A stretch of DNA of 64,000 bases from Methylibium rhizosphaerae (lineage in GTDB: Bacteria; Pseudomonadota; Gammaproteobacteria; Burkholderiales; Burkholderiaceae_C), in contig NZ_SWAR01000014.1 of NCBI RefSeq assembly GCF_006386545.1, forward strand, positions 1-64,000. Direction: 5' to 3'. Every line of letters begins with the position of its first letter. Positions within the stretch are counted from its first letter, which is position 1. The position numbers were made by a program, and so were the translations under genes. The notes below the pieces were generated by a model that was given only the letters and a program-made list of their open reading frames with translations, was not told where the DNA came from and did not search any database. This document shows positions 16,743 to 25,595 of the stretch, piece by piece.

Positions 16743-17149
16743 GATCTTGTGAAGGCAGAAAACTAACTGCGGCGCAGTCTATAGAAACGTTTGTTTACCT
16801 CCAGCTGTATCGCACCCCCAGAAGGTGGAGCGGCGCATCGAACTCGGCAGCGACGTGGAATTTTCCCGGGCGCGGTCGGAGTTCCGTCATGGCATCGACA
16901 GACGTTGGATGACACCCGGCATTGACGGCCGTGCCGCCCGACGCCGCGGCACGCTCAGGCTCTTTGACAGGTATGTCGTGCTGCGGTCCGCAACAGCGAG
17001 CAGCGCGCACGAGTATTGCCTCGGCAGCGCCTTCATCGCCTCAATGACCTGGGTGCCACCGCGACTCCCTAATGAGAGGGATACGCCAAACGCTCATCGA
17101 CGCCCTCGCCTGCCTATCATGGCCAGCACCCATCAGTTTCGGAGTTGCG
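16743..17149. other. Intergenic region between divergent T1SS operon and tldD-like gene
   Basis: About 400 bases separate the two divergent starts. The part nearest the exporter (16760-16810) is AT-richer and contains CTATAG, a possible -10 for the T1SS operon, but no matching -35 element stands out. TTGACA near 16970 has no convincing -10 at the right distance. No open frame with a recognisable product and no clear inverted repeat were found. Confidence 0.4.
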
Positions 17150-18481
17150 ATGACCTACACCGAGACCCGTCACCACGAGCTGCGCAGGACGCGGCTTCAG
17201 ATGGTGGATGGCAACCTGGTCCTGAACCAGCGGCAGAGCGAGGGCGGCTTGAGCTGCCGCGTCTACCACAACGGCTACTGGGGCTTCGCATCGGCTCCCC
17301 GGGGTGACGCCGCGGCGCTGCAACAGCAGGCGCACCTCAACGCCCAGGCGATGGCGCGCTTCGGCACCCGTGGCGCCCATGCGCTGCCCGGTGGCGGCTA
17401 CCGTGGCGAGCATCGCTTCCAGGGCAAGCCGCCGATCAGCACCGGCCAGGCCGCCGAACAGCTCGCCGCGCTGCATGCCTACTGCAAGCGCCGTTACCCG
17501 ACCCTGAAGTCCACCCGCTTCCTGCTCCGCGAGGAGGAGCATGCAAAGCAGCTGGCAACCAGCGAGGGCGGCGAGTCCCTGTCCGCCATCCGGCGTGCCA
17601 CCTGCCACCTGTTCATGGTGGGCGAGGATGCGCAGGGCGCGCCGGTGGAGATCGACGAGCCGCTGTCCGTCAAGGGCGGCCTGGGCGACTTGGACTTGAG
17701 CGTGGAAGCGCTGGCGCCGGTACTGGAGCAACTGCACGAGCACGTCCAGGCCAAGCGCCATGCGGTGCCGGCCGAGGGCGGCCTGCACACCGTAGTGATG
17801 GCGCCGGCGCTGGCCGGCATCCTGGCGCACGAGGCCATGGGTCACCCTTGCGAGGCGGACATCGTGCTGGGCGGTGCAATGACGGCCGATCTGCTCGGCC
17901 AGCGCGTCGGCAGCGAGCTGGTCACGATGATCGACTACGCGCACAGCGTGGACGGCCAGGAAGCGATGGTGCCGGTCTACGTGGACGATGAAGGCACGCC
18001 GGCGCGCGACGCGGTGCTGATAGAGCGCGGCATCCTCAAGGGCTACATGAGCAGCCGCGAGACGGCGGCCCGCCTCGGCATCGAACCCAGCGGCAACGCG
18101 CGCGCCTTCGGTCCGCATGACGAGCCGCTGGTGCGCATGCGCAACACCGCCATCCTGCCCGGTCGCGACCGCTACGAGGACATGATCGCCGGCGTCGATT
18201 CGGGCTATCTGCTGCTGAAGACCACCAACGGCCAGGCCGACTCGACGACCGAATTCATGTTCGGCATCACGCTGGCCTACGAAATCAGGAACGGCCGCGT
18301 CGGCCGCGCCATCCGCGACACGACGGTGTCGGGCTCGGCGATCAAGGTGCTGCAGAGCGTGGATGCGGTGTCCGACCAGATGCACTGGACCTGCGCCGGC
18401 TACTGCGGCAAGAAGCAGACGATGATTGTCTCGATGGGCGGGCCGGCGCTGCGCGCGCGCGCCCACCTGGGGGGGCAGTGA
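17150..18481 (+). CDS. TldD-like metallopeptidase
   Basis: The protein has 443 residues. ATG at 17150 follows GGAG with six-base spacing, so the longer reading to 17072 is rejected. It carries the HExxxH zinc motif as HEAMGHPCEAD (H227-H232) and the conserved C-terminal C-G-K-x-x-Q/T segment (YCGKKQTMIVSMGG). TldD/TldE (PmbA) heterodimers cleave unfolded peptides and finish peptides such as microcin B17. This protein is paired with a PmbA-like partner overlapping its stop codon. The pair diverges visibly from canonical housekeeping TldD (for instance HEAMGHP rather than HEGVGHG), so it may be a paralogue with its own substrate. No RiPP precursor was recognised next to it. Confidence 0.88.
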   Translation: MTYTETRHHELRRTRLQMVDGNLVLNQRQSEGGLSCRVYHNGYWGFASAPRGDAAALQQQAHLNAQAMARFGTRGAHALPGGGYRGEHRFQGKPPISTGQAAEQLAALHAYCKRRYPTLKSTRFLLREEEHAKQLATSEGGESLSAIRRATCHLFMVGEDAQGAPVEIDEPLSVKGGLGDLDLSVEALAPVLEQLHEHVQAKRHAVPAEGGLHTVVMAPALAGILAHEAMGHPCEADIVLGGAMTADLLGQRVGSELVTMIDYAHSVDGQEAMVPVYVDDEGTPARDAVLIERGILKGYMSSRETAARLGIEPSGNARAFGPHDEPLVRMRNTAILPGRDRYEDMIAGVDSGYLLLKTTNGQADSTTEFMFGITLAYEIRNGRVGRAIRDTTVSGSAIKVLQSVDAVSDQMHWTCAGYCGKKQTMIVSMGGPALRARAHLGGQ

Positions 18482-19770
18482 TGACGGCGCAGGAGCTTCT
18501 ACAGGACCGCGCCGAGCAGGCGCTCGAACGCATGAGGGCCGCCGGCTTCGATGCCTCGCGTGCCGAGGCCAGCGTGCAGGCCACGACCGAGTTGAACGTC
18601 GCCCACAACGAGCCCAGCCTGCTGCGCAGCACCGTGGTCGAGAAGCTGGCGCTGGCCGGCCTCGTCGACGGCCGCATGGCCACCACCGAACTGACCGACC
18701 TGGGCAACGACGCCATCGCCGCCGCCGTCAGCGCGCTGCATGTCGACGCGCTGGCCGCTCCCCAGGACGAAGCCAACACGATCTGCGCCGGACAGGTGGC
18801 CGAGATGGCGCACGGCCCGCTCGAGGCGGACCAGGCGCTGATCGCCGACAAGGTGGCGGAGCTGCTCGCCTTCCGCGCGCGCGAGGTGCCGACGGTCATG
18901 CTGGAGGAGGCGTCGATCGCCCACCAGCGGCTGGATGCGCGGCTGCTCAGCAGCAGCGGCAGCGCCATCGGCCGCCGCATCGGCTGCTACCAACTGGCGA
19001 TGATGGGCACGGCGAAGGAAGGTAAGCGGACCAGCTCCTTCAACTACACCCAGGGCCGTGCGGCCGAGCTGGAATCCCAGTCCATCGAACGTCATGCCGG
19101 CATGGACCTTGTCCTGCGTGACACCGTGCGCCAGGTGCACACTCAGCCGCTGGCGGCCAGGTTCGTCGGCGACGTGGTGCTGACGCCGCTGGCCGCCGCC
19201 AGCCTCTTCAGCTGGCTGCTGAGCCAGGTGGCCGACATGCAGCTGATCGCCGGCAGCTCGCTGTACCGCGAACGCGTGGGCCACGCCATCGCGTCCCCGT
19301 TGTTGTCCTTGCGCAGCCGCTTCGACGGGCCGGGCAACAGCGCCATGTCGGCCGACGGCTGCGTGGCCGCGCCGATGGAGTTGCTGCGCGCCGGCCAGTT
19401 GACGTGCCTGACGCCCAGTCTCTACGCCAGCCGCAAGACCGGCCTGGCACACGTGCCGGTAGCCGCCGAGGGCTGGGAAGTGCCGGCCGGCCATTCAGCG
19501 CTGGCCGAGCTGGTGGGCGGCGTGCGCCAGGGCGCGCTGGTTGGCGGCCTGTCGATGGGCGACCCAGCGCCAAATGGCGACTTCTCCGGCGTCATCAAGA
19601 ACAGCTTCCTGATCGAAGGCGGCAGCGTCGGGCCCGCGCTGCGCGAGACCATGATCAGCGGCAACATCGCCCGCATGCTGCAGGACGTGCAGGGCATCAG
19701 CCGGGAACGCATCGACACCGCCGCCTGGTGCCTGCCGTGGTTGCGCATCGGCGGGCTGCACTTCATCTGA
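18481..19770 (+). CDS. PmbA/TldE-like partner protein
   Basis: The protein has 429 residues. Its ATG shares base 18481 with the TGA of the tldD-like gene, and GTG 18478 is an alternative; a GGGGGG stretch upstream supports coupling. It lacks HExxxH, as TldE/PmbA subunits do, and keeps the family C-terminal pattern of SFLIEGGSVGPALRETMISGN. In the known TldD/E complex the two subunits form one heterodimeric peptidase with TldD carrying the zinc. The same partnership is expected here. Confidence 0.85.
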   Translation: MTAQELLQDRAEQALERMRAAGFDASRAEASVQATTELNVAHNEPSLLRSTVVEKLALAGLVDGRMATTELTDLGNDAIAAAVSALHVDALAAPQDEANTICAGQVAEMAHGPLEADQALIADKVAELLAFRAREVPTVMLEEASIAHQRLDARLLSSSGSAIGRRIGCYQLAMMGTAKEGKRTSSFNYTQGRAAELESQSIERHAGMDLVLRDTVRQVHTQPLAARFVGDVVLTPLAAASLFSWLLSQVADMQLIAGSSLYRERVGHAIASPLLSLRSRFDGPGNSAMSADGCVAAPMELLRAGQLTCLTPSLYASRKTGLAHVPVAAEGWEVPAGHSALAELVGGVRQGALVGGLSMGDPAPNGDFSGVIKNSFLIEGGSVGPALRETMISGNIARMLQDVQGISRERIDTAAWCLPWLRIGGLHFI

Positions 19771-19942
19771 ACTGCCGGTGAATCGATCCGCGACACCCAC
19801 GGGGTCAGTCGAGTGAGGATCTGAACGTCGGTCGCACGTGCTTCATGCGTCACTACGCGGCGGGGCGAATCGCGGGCACCTGTAAGAAACAGGGCCGGCC
19901 GAGGACTACCTGGGAAGAAGCAACCCAACAGCCGCGCCCACC

Positions 19943-20503
19943 ATGCTTGATACCCCTTCGACTTCCGGCCTCGGCGAGCTCAGCCGACAGGACGTGCTGT
20001 ACCGGGACGCCGCAGGCCAGTACGGCCTCGACATTGCCCGCTTCGTTGCCGGCTATGAACGCGACGAGGCACGGCGCCAGGAACTGCTGCAGGACGTCCA
20101 TGTCGCGCTGTGGCAAAGCTTCGCGGGCTTCCGCGGCCAATGCGCACTGCGCACCTGGGTGTACCGGGTTGCCCACAACGTCGGCGCGTCCCACATCGAG
20201 CGCGACCGCAAGGTCGCCGAGCGCGGCTACCTTGGCCTCGACGATGCCGCGGCTGAAGCCGTCGTCAGCGATGACGCTGGCATCGCATCCGTGGAACGCC
20301 GTATCGACCTGCAGCGCATCTTCGCGCTGATCCACCGCCTCAAGCCGGCAGACCGGGAGGTGATGCTGCTCTACCTCGAGGATCTCGACGCCGCCGCCAT
20401 CGGCGAAATCACGGGCCTGTCCGCGCGCAATGTCGCGACCAAGGTGCACCGCATCAAGGCCGTACTCACCCAGCAACTCCGCATCCGGGAGCCCCAGCGA
20501 TGA
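19943..20503 (+). CDS. ECF RNA polymerase sigma factor
   Basis: This 186-residue sigma-70 family protein has region 2 (ELLQDVHVALWQSFAGFRGQ, then LRTWVYRVAHNV) and region 4 (LKPADREVMLLYLEDLDAAAIGEITGLSARNVATKVHRIK). It lacks regions 1 and 3, so it is an extracytoplasmic-function type. The next gene starts inside its stop codon and encodes a short membrane protein, the usual place for a cognate anti-sigma factor. An ABC exporter gene pair follows, suggesting that this sigma factor controls, or is sensed through, that transporter. About 170 bases upstream hold no gene. Confidence 0.9.
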   Translation: MLDTPSTSGLGELSRQDVLYRDAAGQYGLDIARFVAGYERDEARRQELLQDVHVALWQSFAGFRGQCALRTWVYRVAHNVGASHIERDRKVAERGYLGLDDAAAEAVVSDDAGIASVERRIDLQRIFALIHRLKPADREVMLLYLEDLDAAAIGEITGLSARNVATKVHRIKAVLTQQLRIREPQR

Positions 20504-21111
20504 ACCGTCCCCATGACCCCCTCGACCCGCTCGATCCCCGCGATTCGGAGGACGACCTGAAGCGCTTGTGGCGCTCGCAGGCGGCGCCGGTGACGGAGTT
20601 CGCCGTTGACGAGTTGCGCCGCGCCGCCGTTCGTTTCCGGCGTCGCGTCGCCTGGCGCAACGGCATCGAGTACATCGCCTGTGCCGGCGTGGCGCTCGTG
20701 TTCGCGCTCCAGCTGGTCGCGTTCCCGTACCCGCTGATGCGAGCGGGCAGCGTGCTCGTCATTGCCGGTGCGCTTGTGGTCGCTTGGCAGCTGCACGCCC
20801 GGGCCTCGACCCAGCCCACGCCCGAGGATCGCGGCCAGCGCACCTGGGTCGACTACCACCGCCACCAGCTCGAGCGGCAGCGCGATGCACTTCGCTCCGT
20901 GGCCCTCTGGTACATCGGTCCTTGGGTGCCAGGCCTCGTCGTCATTCGGTGGAGCGTGGAGACCGAGCTCCGCGTGGACGCATCACTCGTTCGAGGGCTC
21001 GTGGCCAGTCTGGCCATCGCCGTCGTACTCGTGGCAGTCGTCATCGTCAACCGTATTGCCGCCCGCAAGCTACAGCAACGCATCGACCGGCTGGACGAGG
21101 AGGCCCGCTGA
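20500..21111 (+). CDS. Two- to four-pass membrane protein, candidate anti-sigma factor
   Basis: The protein has 203 residues and its start overlaps the sigma gene by 4 bases (ATGA). A soluble N-terminal part (DDLKRLWRSQ, then ELRRAAVRFRRRVAWRN) comes first. Membrane segments follow at about 65-100 (ACAGVALVFALQLVAF, AGSVLVIAGALVVAWQL) and about 140-190 (VALWYIGPWVPGLVVIRW, VRGLVASLAIAVVLVAVVIV). The last part is a basic/acidic helix. No ZAS zinc motif is visible. Its assignment as anti-sigma rests on topology and position, not on a recognised domain. Confidence 0.6.
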   Translation: MNRPHDPLDPLDPRDSEDDLKRLWRSQAAPVTEFAVDELRRAAVRFRRRVAWRNGIEYIACAGVALVFALQLVAFPYPLMRAGSVLVIAGALVVAWQLHARASTQPTPEDRGQRTWVDYHRHQLERQRDALRSVALWYIGPWVPGLVVIRWSVETELRVDASLVRGLVASLAIAVVLVAVVIVNRIAARKLQQRIDRLDEEAR

Positions 21112-21288
21112 CATGGTCGGTACCGATTTCGCGCGAGCAAGGACCGAACCGACACTAACACACGGCCTGCAATTCGTCCTCCTCACAGGCAGGCCATGCT
21201 GTCGGCACGGCGGTTCGTCACTCCTATGGTGCTCCCACGAGCCGCCCTTTCTAGAGTCGAACCTTCAACAGATGACAGGGAGAAAGTC

Positions 21289-22035
21289 ATGGATCTCTTG
21301 ATCGAGGCCCGCGGCCTGAGCGTGCGGCACGGACACAAGACGGCACTGGAGCGGATCGACCTCGCCGTCGCGCCCGGGCGCATCGTGGGGCTGGTCGGCC
21401 ACAACGGTGCGGGCAAGACCTCGCTGCTCAAGGCCCTCGTGGGCCTGCTGCCGGTGGAGGGCAACTTGCAGGTGCTGGGGTTGCATCCGCACCGGCAGCG
21501 CGTGCGGCTGCTGGAATCGCTTTGCTACATCTCGGACGTGGCCATCCTGCCGCGCTGGGCACGGGTGGAGCAGCTGATTGCGCTGATGACGGGCCTGCAA
21601 CCGCGTTTCTCGGCCGAGCGCGCACGAGAGCTGTTGCGCCGCACCAGCGTCGGCCTCTCGCAGCCAGTGGATCGGCTCTCGAAGGGGATGGTGGCACAGG
21701 TGCACCTCGCGCTCGTCGCTGCCGTAGATGCCAGGCTCATGCTCCTGGACGAGCCGACCCTGGGACTCGACATGCCGTCGCGCCAGGCGTTCTATGCCAT
21801 GCTGGCCGGCGAGTGGTGCGACGGCCGGCGCAGTGTCGTCGTGGCGACCCACGAACTGGAGCAGATCGAGCCGGTGGCCACAGACGTGGTGATCCTCAAC
21901 GAGGGCCACGTCACGCTCAGCACCCCGCTGTCTCAGGAGCCGCATGCCAGCGGCACAACACGCAAGCGCCCGACACTGGCAGAGTTGTTTGCCGCGCTCA
22001 CCCGCTCACCCGAAGTTCTGCCCTTGGGAGGATGA
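21289..22035 (+). CDS. ABC-2 type exporter ATP-binding protein
   Basis: The protein has 248 residues. ATG 21289 follows AGGGAGA; an in-frame extension to 21196 lacks family similarity. Walker A is GHNGAGKTS, Walker B LMLLDEPTLGLD, and the switch His lies in VVATHELEQIE. The signature is LSKGMVAQ rather than LSGGQ, as often seen in the ABC-2/bacitracin-type subfamily. It pairs with the permease gene that starts 3 bases later. Sigma factor, membrane protein, ATPase and permease form one co-directional unit; a 177-base gap before this gene could hold its own promoter. Confidence 0.88.
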   Translation: MDLLIEARGLSVRHGHKTALERIDLAVAPGRIVGLVGHNGAGKTSLLKALVGLLPVEGNLQVLGLHPHRQRVRLLESLCYISDVAILPRWARVEQLIALMTGLQPRFSAERARELLRRTSVGLSQPVDRLSKGMVAQVHLALVAAVDARLMLLDEPTLGLDMPSRQAFYAMLAGEWCDGRRSVVVATHELEQIEPVATDVVILNEGHVTLSTPLSQEPHASGTTRKRPTLAELFAALTRSPEVLPLGG

Positions 22036-22038
22036 GCC

Positions 22039-22977
22039 ATGCACACCCGTTTCCAGGCATTGCTTCTGCGCGAGTGGATGCAGTACAGGACAGGTTGGCT
22101 GTGGTTGACCCTCAGCGGACCGGTACTGGCAGTCGTCCTCGAATTGCTACGTCCCTGGACCGTGCAGCCGGACAGCCTCGTCCTGATGGGTACGTCGGGG
22201 GCGATCACGCTGACGGCGATGATCTTCTGGCTGGCCGTGCCGGTGCAGGCGCTCGGACTGGCAAGGCGGGATGAAAACGACCGGTCGATCGAGTTCTGGA
22301 TGACCTTGCCTGTGGGCCACTGGGCAAGCGTTGGCGCGACGCTGCTGATGCACCTGTTCCTGTTGCCACTGGCCGCGCTTGGCACGGCCTTCCTCTGCGG
22401 CACGGGCATCGGCCCGATCCTCGTGCTGGTCAAGCATGGTCCGCAGGCCTTGCTGGACGTCGCCTGGCTGCAGGCGAGCGCCGCCAACGCGGCGCTCTTC
22501 GCCCGCATGGCGGTGAGCCTGCTGTTGGGCATCCTGTGGCTGATGCCCGTGGTGCTGGTCGCCATGGTGGCCAGTGCGTGGCTCAAGCGCTGGGGGCTGC
22601 CCCTTCTTGCCGCGGGCTTGGCCGTCGCTCACGTGCTCGGTGGCGGGCTCAGGGAGCAGACCAGCCCTGTGACGAAGTTTCTTGGCCGGTTGCTCATGCA
22701 GGCGCAGTCGCGCATCACCGACGCAGGTTTGATCGAGGCGGGAAGCGGCGACCTGGCCACGTGGTGGATCACGCCGCAGCAGGTAGCCGGGGAGACATGG
22801 CTCGGCCTCGAAAGGCAGCCTTGGAGCATGCTGGGGCTGGGCCTTCTGGTGAGCGCCGCCTGCTATGCGTTGCTCGTCGCACATCGGGGGCGCAGGCATG
22901 GAGGGCCCCGGTCGATCCCAGGCTTCAATGCCTCAGCGTTTGGAAGACGTGGTAGCCCAGTTACGGGTGTTGACTAG
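22039..22977 (+). CDS. ABC-2 type transporter permease
   Basis: This 312-residue hydrophobic protein has about six membrane segments, for instance WLWLTLSGPVLAVVLELL, AITLTAMIFWLAVPVQAL, LLMHLFLLPLAALGTAFL and LLLGILWLMPVVLVAMV. The sequence RRDENDRSIEFWMTLPVGH between segments 2 and 3 is the typical ABC-2 cytoplasmic coupling motif. The substrate is unknown; related sigma-linked pairs export lipids, peptides or antibiotics. The C terminus is basic and partly disordered. Confidence 0.85.
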   Translation: MHTRFQALLLREWMQYRTGWLWLTLSGPVLAVVLELLRPWTVQPDSLVLMGTSGAITLTAMIFWLAVPVQALGLARRDENDRSIEFWMTLPVGHWASVGATLLMHLFLLPLAALGTAFLCGTGIGPILVLVKHGPQALLDVAWLQASAANAALFARMAVSLLLGILWLMPVVLVAMVASAWLKRWGLPLLAAGLAVAHVLGGGLREQTSPVTKFLGRLLMQAQSRITDAGLIEAGSGDLATWWITPQQVAGETWLGLERQPWSMLGLGLLVSAACYALLVAHRGRRHGGPRSIPGFNASAFGRRGSPVTGVD

Positions 22978-23144
22978 CTTCTTGCCAAGCATGGCGTGGG
23001 CGTCGTCGTAACCAAGCCGGAACGGTGTATCGGCCGTCGCCCGTTCAGTGCAGTCCCAGGTCGATACAGGCACTGGCCGACTCGGTTGCCAATACACGCG
23101 GTGGCGTCGCCCCTGCTTTTCCGTACTTTTTCCGTACCACCAAG

Positions 23145-23176
23145 AAAAAAGCACCTAGCGTCGCCGCCAAGTGCTT
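23145..23176 (-). terminator. Rho-independent terminator of tRNA-Val
   Basis: Read on the minus strand just downstream of the tRNA 3' end, AAGCAC pairs with GTGCTT around an inner GCG/CGC pairing, and the right arm runs into TTTTTT. Orientation and the 18-base distance to the tRNA end support a transcript end. Confidence 0.75.
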
Positions 23177-23193
23177 GATCCTTCTACCGAATT

Positions 23194-23270
23194 TGGTAGG
23201 CGCGATTGGACTCGAACCAACGACCCCCACCATGTCAAGGTGGTGCTCTAACCAGCTGAGCTACGCGCCT
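23194..23270 (-). tRNA. tRNA-Val (anticodon GAC)
   Basis: The minus strand folds as a full cloverleaf. The acceptor stem AGGCGCG/CGCGCCT is followed by discriminator A and an encoded CCA. The D arm is GCTCAGCTGGTTAGAGC. The anticodon stem CCACC/GGTGG encloses the loop TTGACAT, giving anticodon GAC (codon GUC, valine). The T arm is GTTGG-TTCGAGT-CCAAT with one G-U pair. It lies between relA and an unassigned region, with its own terminator. Confidence 0.96.
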
Positions 23271-23315
23271 GGAAAACCGCGACTGTAGCACAGGTTTTTG
23301 GCGCTGCTCTTTCGG

Positions 23316-25595
23316 CTACTTGCGACGTGCGCTGCGCACGCCGCTCACCTGCCTTGCCACCCCCAGCACCGAGGCCAGGCGGGCCGAGTCGGTCACCTCG
23401 ACCGTGAAGGTCATCCACGCCGTGCCCTTGAGTGTCTGCGTATTGACGCCGATCACGTTCATCTTTTCCTTCGCGAACACTTCGGAGATGTCGCGCAGCA
23501 GGCCTTGCCGGTCGGCCGCCTCCACCGCCACGTCCACCGGGTAGACCGCCGGCTTGTCGCGGGTGCCGGCAGCGGCGCCCCACTCCACCGCGATCACCCG
23601 CTCGGGCTGGCGGCCGGCCATCTGCCGGAAGTTGGAGCAGTCGGCGCGGTGAATCGCCACGCCCTTGCCTCGGGTCACGTAGCCGCCGATGGCATCGGGC
23701 GGCGCCGGTTTGCAGCAGCGCGCCAGCGTGGTCAGCAGCGACTCGACGCCCACCACCAGCACGCCGCCCTTGGGCGTGCTGCTGCTGGACTCGCCGCGCG
23801 AGAGCTTCTGGGCCAGCGCCTCGTCGGGGTCGGGCGCCGGTTCCGCGGGCTTCAGCAGGTGCTCGATGTTCTTGAGCGAATACTCATCCTTGCCCACCAC
23901 CTCGAACAAGGCGTCGGCATTGCGAAAGCCGAGCTGGTTCGCCAGGTCTTCCAGCTTGATGGCCGTCCGCCCCTCGCGCTGCAGCAGCTTTTCGACCGCC
24001 TCGCGGCCGCGCGCGATGGTCTGCTGCTGCGCCAGCGCGTTGAACCAGGCACGCACCTTGGCCTTCGACCGGGTGCTCTGCAGGTAGCCGAGCTCCGGGT
24101 TCAGCCAGTCGAGCGAAGGACCGCCCTCCTTCAGCGCGGTCACCTCGACCGTCTGCCCGCTTTGCAGCGGGGTGTTGAGCGGCACCATGGCCCCGTCGAC
24201 CTTGGCGCCGCGGCAGCGATGGCCCAGGTCGGTGTGCAGGGTGTAGGCAAAGTCCACCGGCGTGGCACCGGCCGGCAGGTCGATGATGGCGCCCTGGGGC
24301 GTGAAGACGTAGATGCGGTCGTCGAACAGCCCTTCGCCCGCCGCGCGGCCCTGATGCTTGCCGTCGTCGGCGGTGGCGAGGTCGCGCTCCCAGGCGAGCA
24401 GCTGGCGCAGCACGGCCTTGCGGGCCTGCGCCACCTGCTCCTCGAAGTCGCCGGCGGCGACCACGCCGCTGTAGCCGCGCGCGCCGGCCTCCTTGTAGGC
24501 CCAGTGCGCCGCGACACCGCTCTCGGCGTGTTCGTGCATCTCGCGCGTGCGGATCTGGATCTCCACCGGCCGGCCGGAAGAACCCAGCACGACGGTGTGC
24601 AGCGACTGGTAGCCGTTCGCCTTGGGTCGCGCGATGTAGTCGTCGAACTCGTCGGGCAGCGAACGCCACAGCTCGTGCACCCGGCCGAGGGCGGCATAGC
24701 AGTCGGCCACGCTGTTCACGATGACCCGCAGTGCACGCACGTCGAACACGCGCTCGATCGACAGGCTCTTGCCCTGCATCTTTTTCCAGATGCTGTACAG
24801 GTGCTTCGGTCGCCCCTGCACCTCGGCCTGGATGCCCACGCGCCGGAGCTCGGCCTCGAGCTTCGCCCGCGCCTGCTCGATGTTTTTCTCGCGCTCCACG
24901 CGGGTTTCGTCGAGCAGCCTGGCGATGGCCTTGTAGTCGTCCGGCTGCAGGAATCGGAAGGCGAGGTCCTCGATCTCCCACTTGATCTGCCAGATGCCCA
25001 GGCGGTTGGCCAGCGGCGCAAAGACCTGCAGCGACTCGCGCGCCAGCACGCCCGGGCAAGGATGCTTCGACACCGCGTAGTAGCGCAGCGTCTGCAGCCG
25101 CGAGGCCAGGCGCATGAGCACCACGCGCAGGTCGCGCGAAAAGGCCAGCAGCATCTTGCGCACGCGCTCGAGCTGCTCGGCGCTCATCTGCGTGTCGCGT
25201 TCGGCGGCTTCATCGGCCAGCGCGTCGCGCGCGCTGCGCTGGATCTGCACCAGCTTGCGGGTGTGAGCCACCAGGCTCGCATAGCTCTCGCCGTAGGCCT
25301 TGGCCACCACCTCCTCGGGCTTGTTGAGGTACTCGGCCGCGTACACGAGGTAGGCCGCAGCCCGCATGGAAGGCGCCGCGCCGATGTTCTTCAGGATGGC
25401 TGCCACGCCATCGGCGTGATGCAGGGCATCCTCCCCGGTGCCGAAACGCTGGCCGGTGAGCAGCGGCTCCGCGAAGGCCCGCGCCTTTGCCAGCATGGCT
25501 TCCTCGGTGGCCAGGGCCTGGCCGGGCGATGCATCGCCCGCCAGTTGAACGATGGGCGCCGCCTGCGCGGCGACGTCCGCCAGACTCGTCTTCAT
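23316..25595 (-). CDS. relA: GTP pyrophosphokinase RelA (ppGpp synthetase I)
   Basis: The protein has 759 residues. The N-terminal HD hydrolase domain is degenerate (ALHHADGVAAILKNIG, then AAYLVYAAEYL, without the HDxxED metal site). The synthetase domain is intact: FDVRALRVIV, DEFDDYIARPKANGYQSLHT and VEIQIRTREMHEHAE. The EFDD version of the catalytic motif is the RelA type rather than the bifunctional SpoT type. TGS (IYVFTPQGAIIDLPAGATPVDFAY), a zinc-finger/helical region with HRADCSNF, and a C-terminal ACT domain follow. It makes (p)ppGpp on starved ribosomes. The gene starts inside the stop codon of the upstream hydrolase gene. Confidence 0.96.
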   Translation of the reverse strand: MKTSLADVAAQAAPIVQLAGDASPGQALATEEAMLAKARAFAEPLLTGQRFGTGEDALHHADGVAAILKNIGAAPSMRAAAYLVYAAEYLNKPEEVVAKAYGESYASLVAHTRKLVQIQRSARDALADEAAERDTQMSAEQLERVRKMLLAFSRDLRVVLMRLASRLQTLRYYAVSKHPCPGVLARESLQVFAPLANRLGIWQIKWEIEDLAFRFLQPDDYKAIARLLDETRVEREKNIEQARAKLEAELRRVGIQAEVQGRPKHLYSIWKKMQGKSLSIERVFDVRALRVIVNSVADCYAALGRVHELWRSLPDEFDDYIARPKANGYQSLHTVVLGSSGRPVEIQIRTREMHEHAESGVAAHWAYKEAGARGYSGVVAAGDFEEQVAQARKAVLRQLLAWERDLATADDGKHQGRAAGEGLFDDRIYVFTPQGAIIDLPAGATPVDFAYTLHTDLGHRCRGAKVDGAMVPLNTPLQSGQTVEVTALKEGGPSLDWLNPELGYLQSTRSKAKVRAWFNALAQQQTIARGREAVEKLLQREGRTAIKLEDLANQLGFRNADALFEVVGKDEYSLKNIEHLLKPAEPAPDPDEALAQKLSRGESSSSTPKGGVLVVGVESLLTTLARCCKPAPPDAIGGYVTRGKGVAIHRADCSNFRQMAGRQPERVIAVEWGAAAGTRDKPAVYPVDVAVEAADRQGLLRDISEVFAKEKMNVIGVNTQTLKGTAWMTFTVEVTDSARLASVLGVARQVSGVRSARRK

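Noticed and set aside
16743-17149. A firm sigma-70 promoter for the T1SS operon
   Set aside because: CTATAG is a fair -10, but no -35 element is found at 16-18 bases, so only a tentative mention is justified.
22933-23154. A 73-codon minus-strand frame next to tRNA-Val, possibly an integrase tail
   Set aside because: No tyrosine-recombinase motif (R-H-R-Y) and no start signal; it also overlaps the end of the ABC permease gene.
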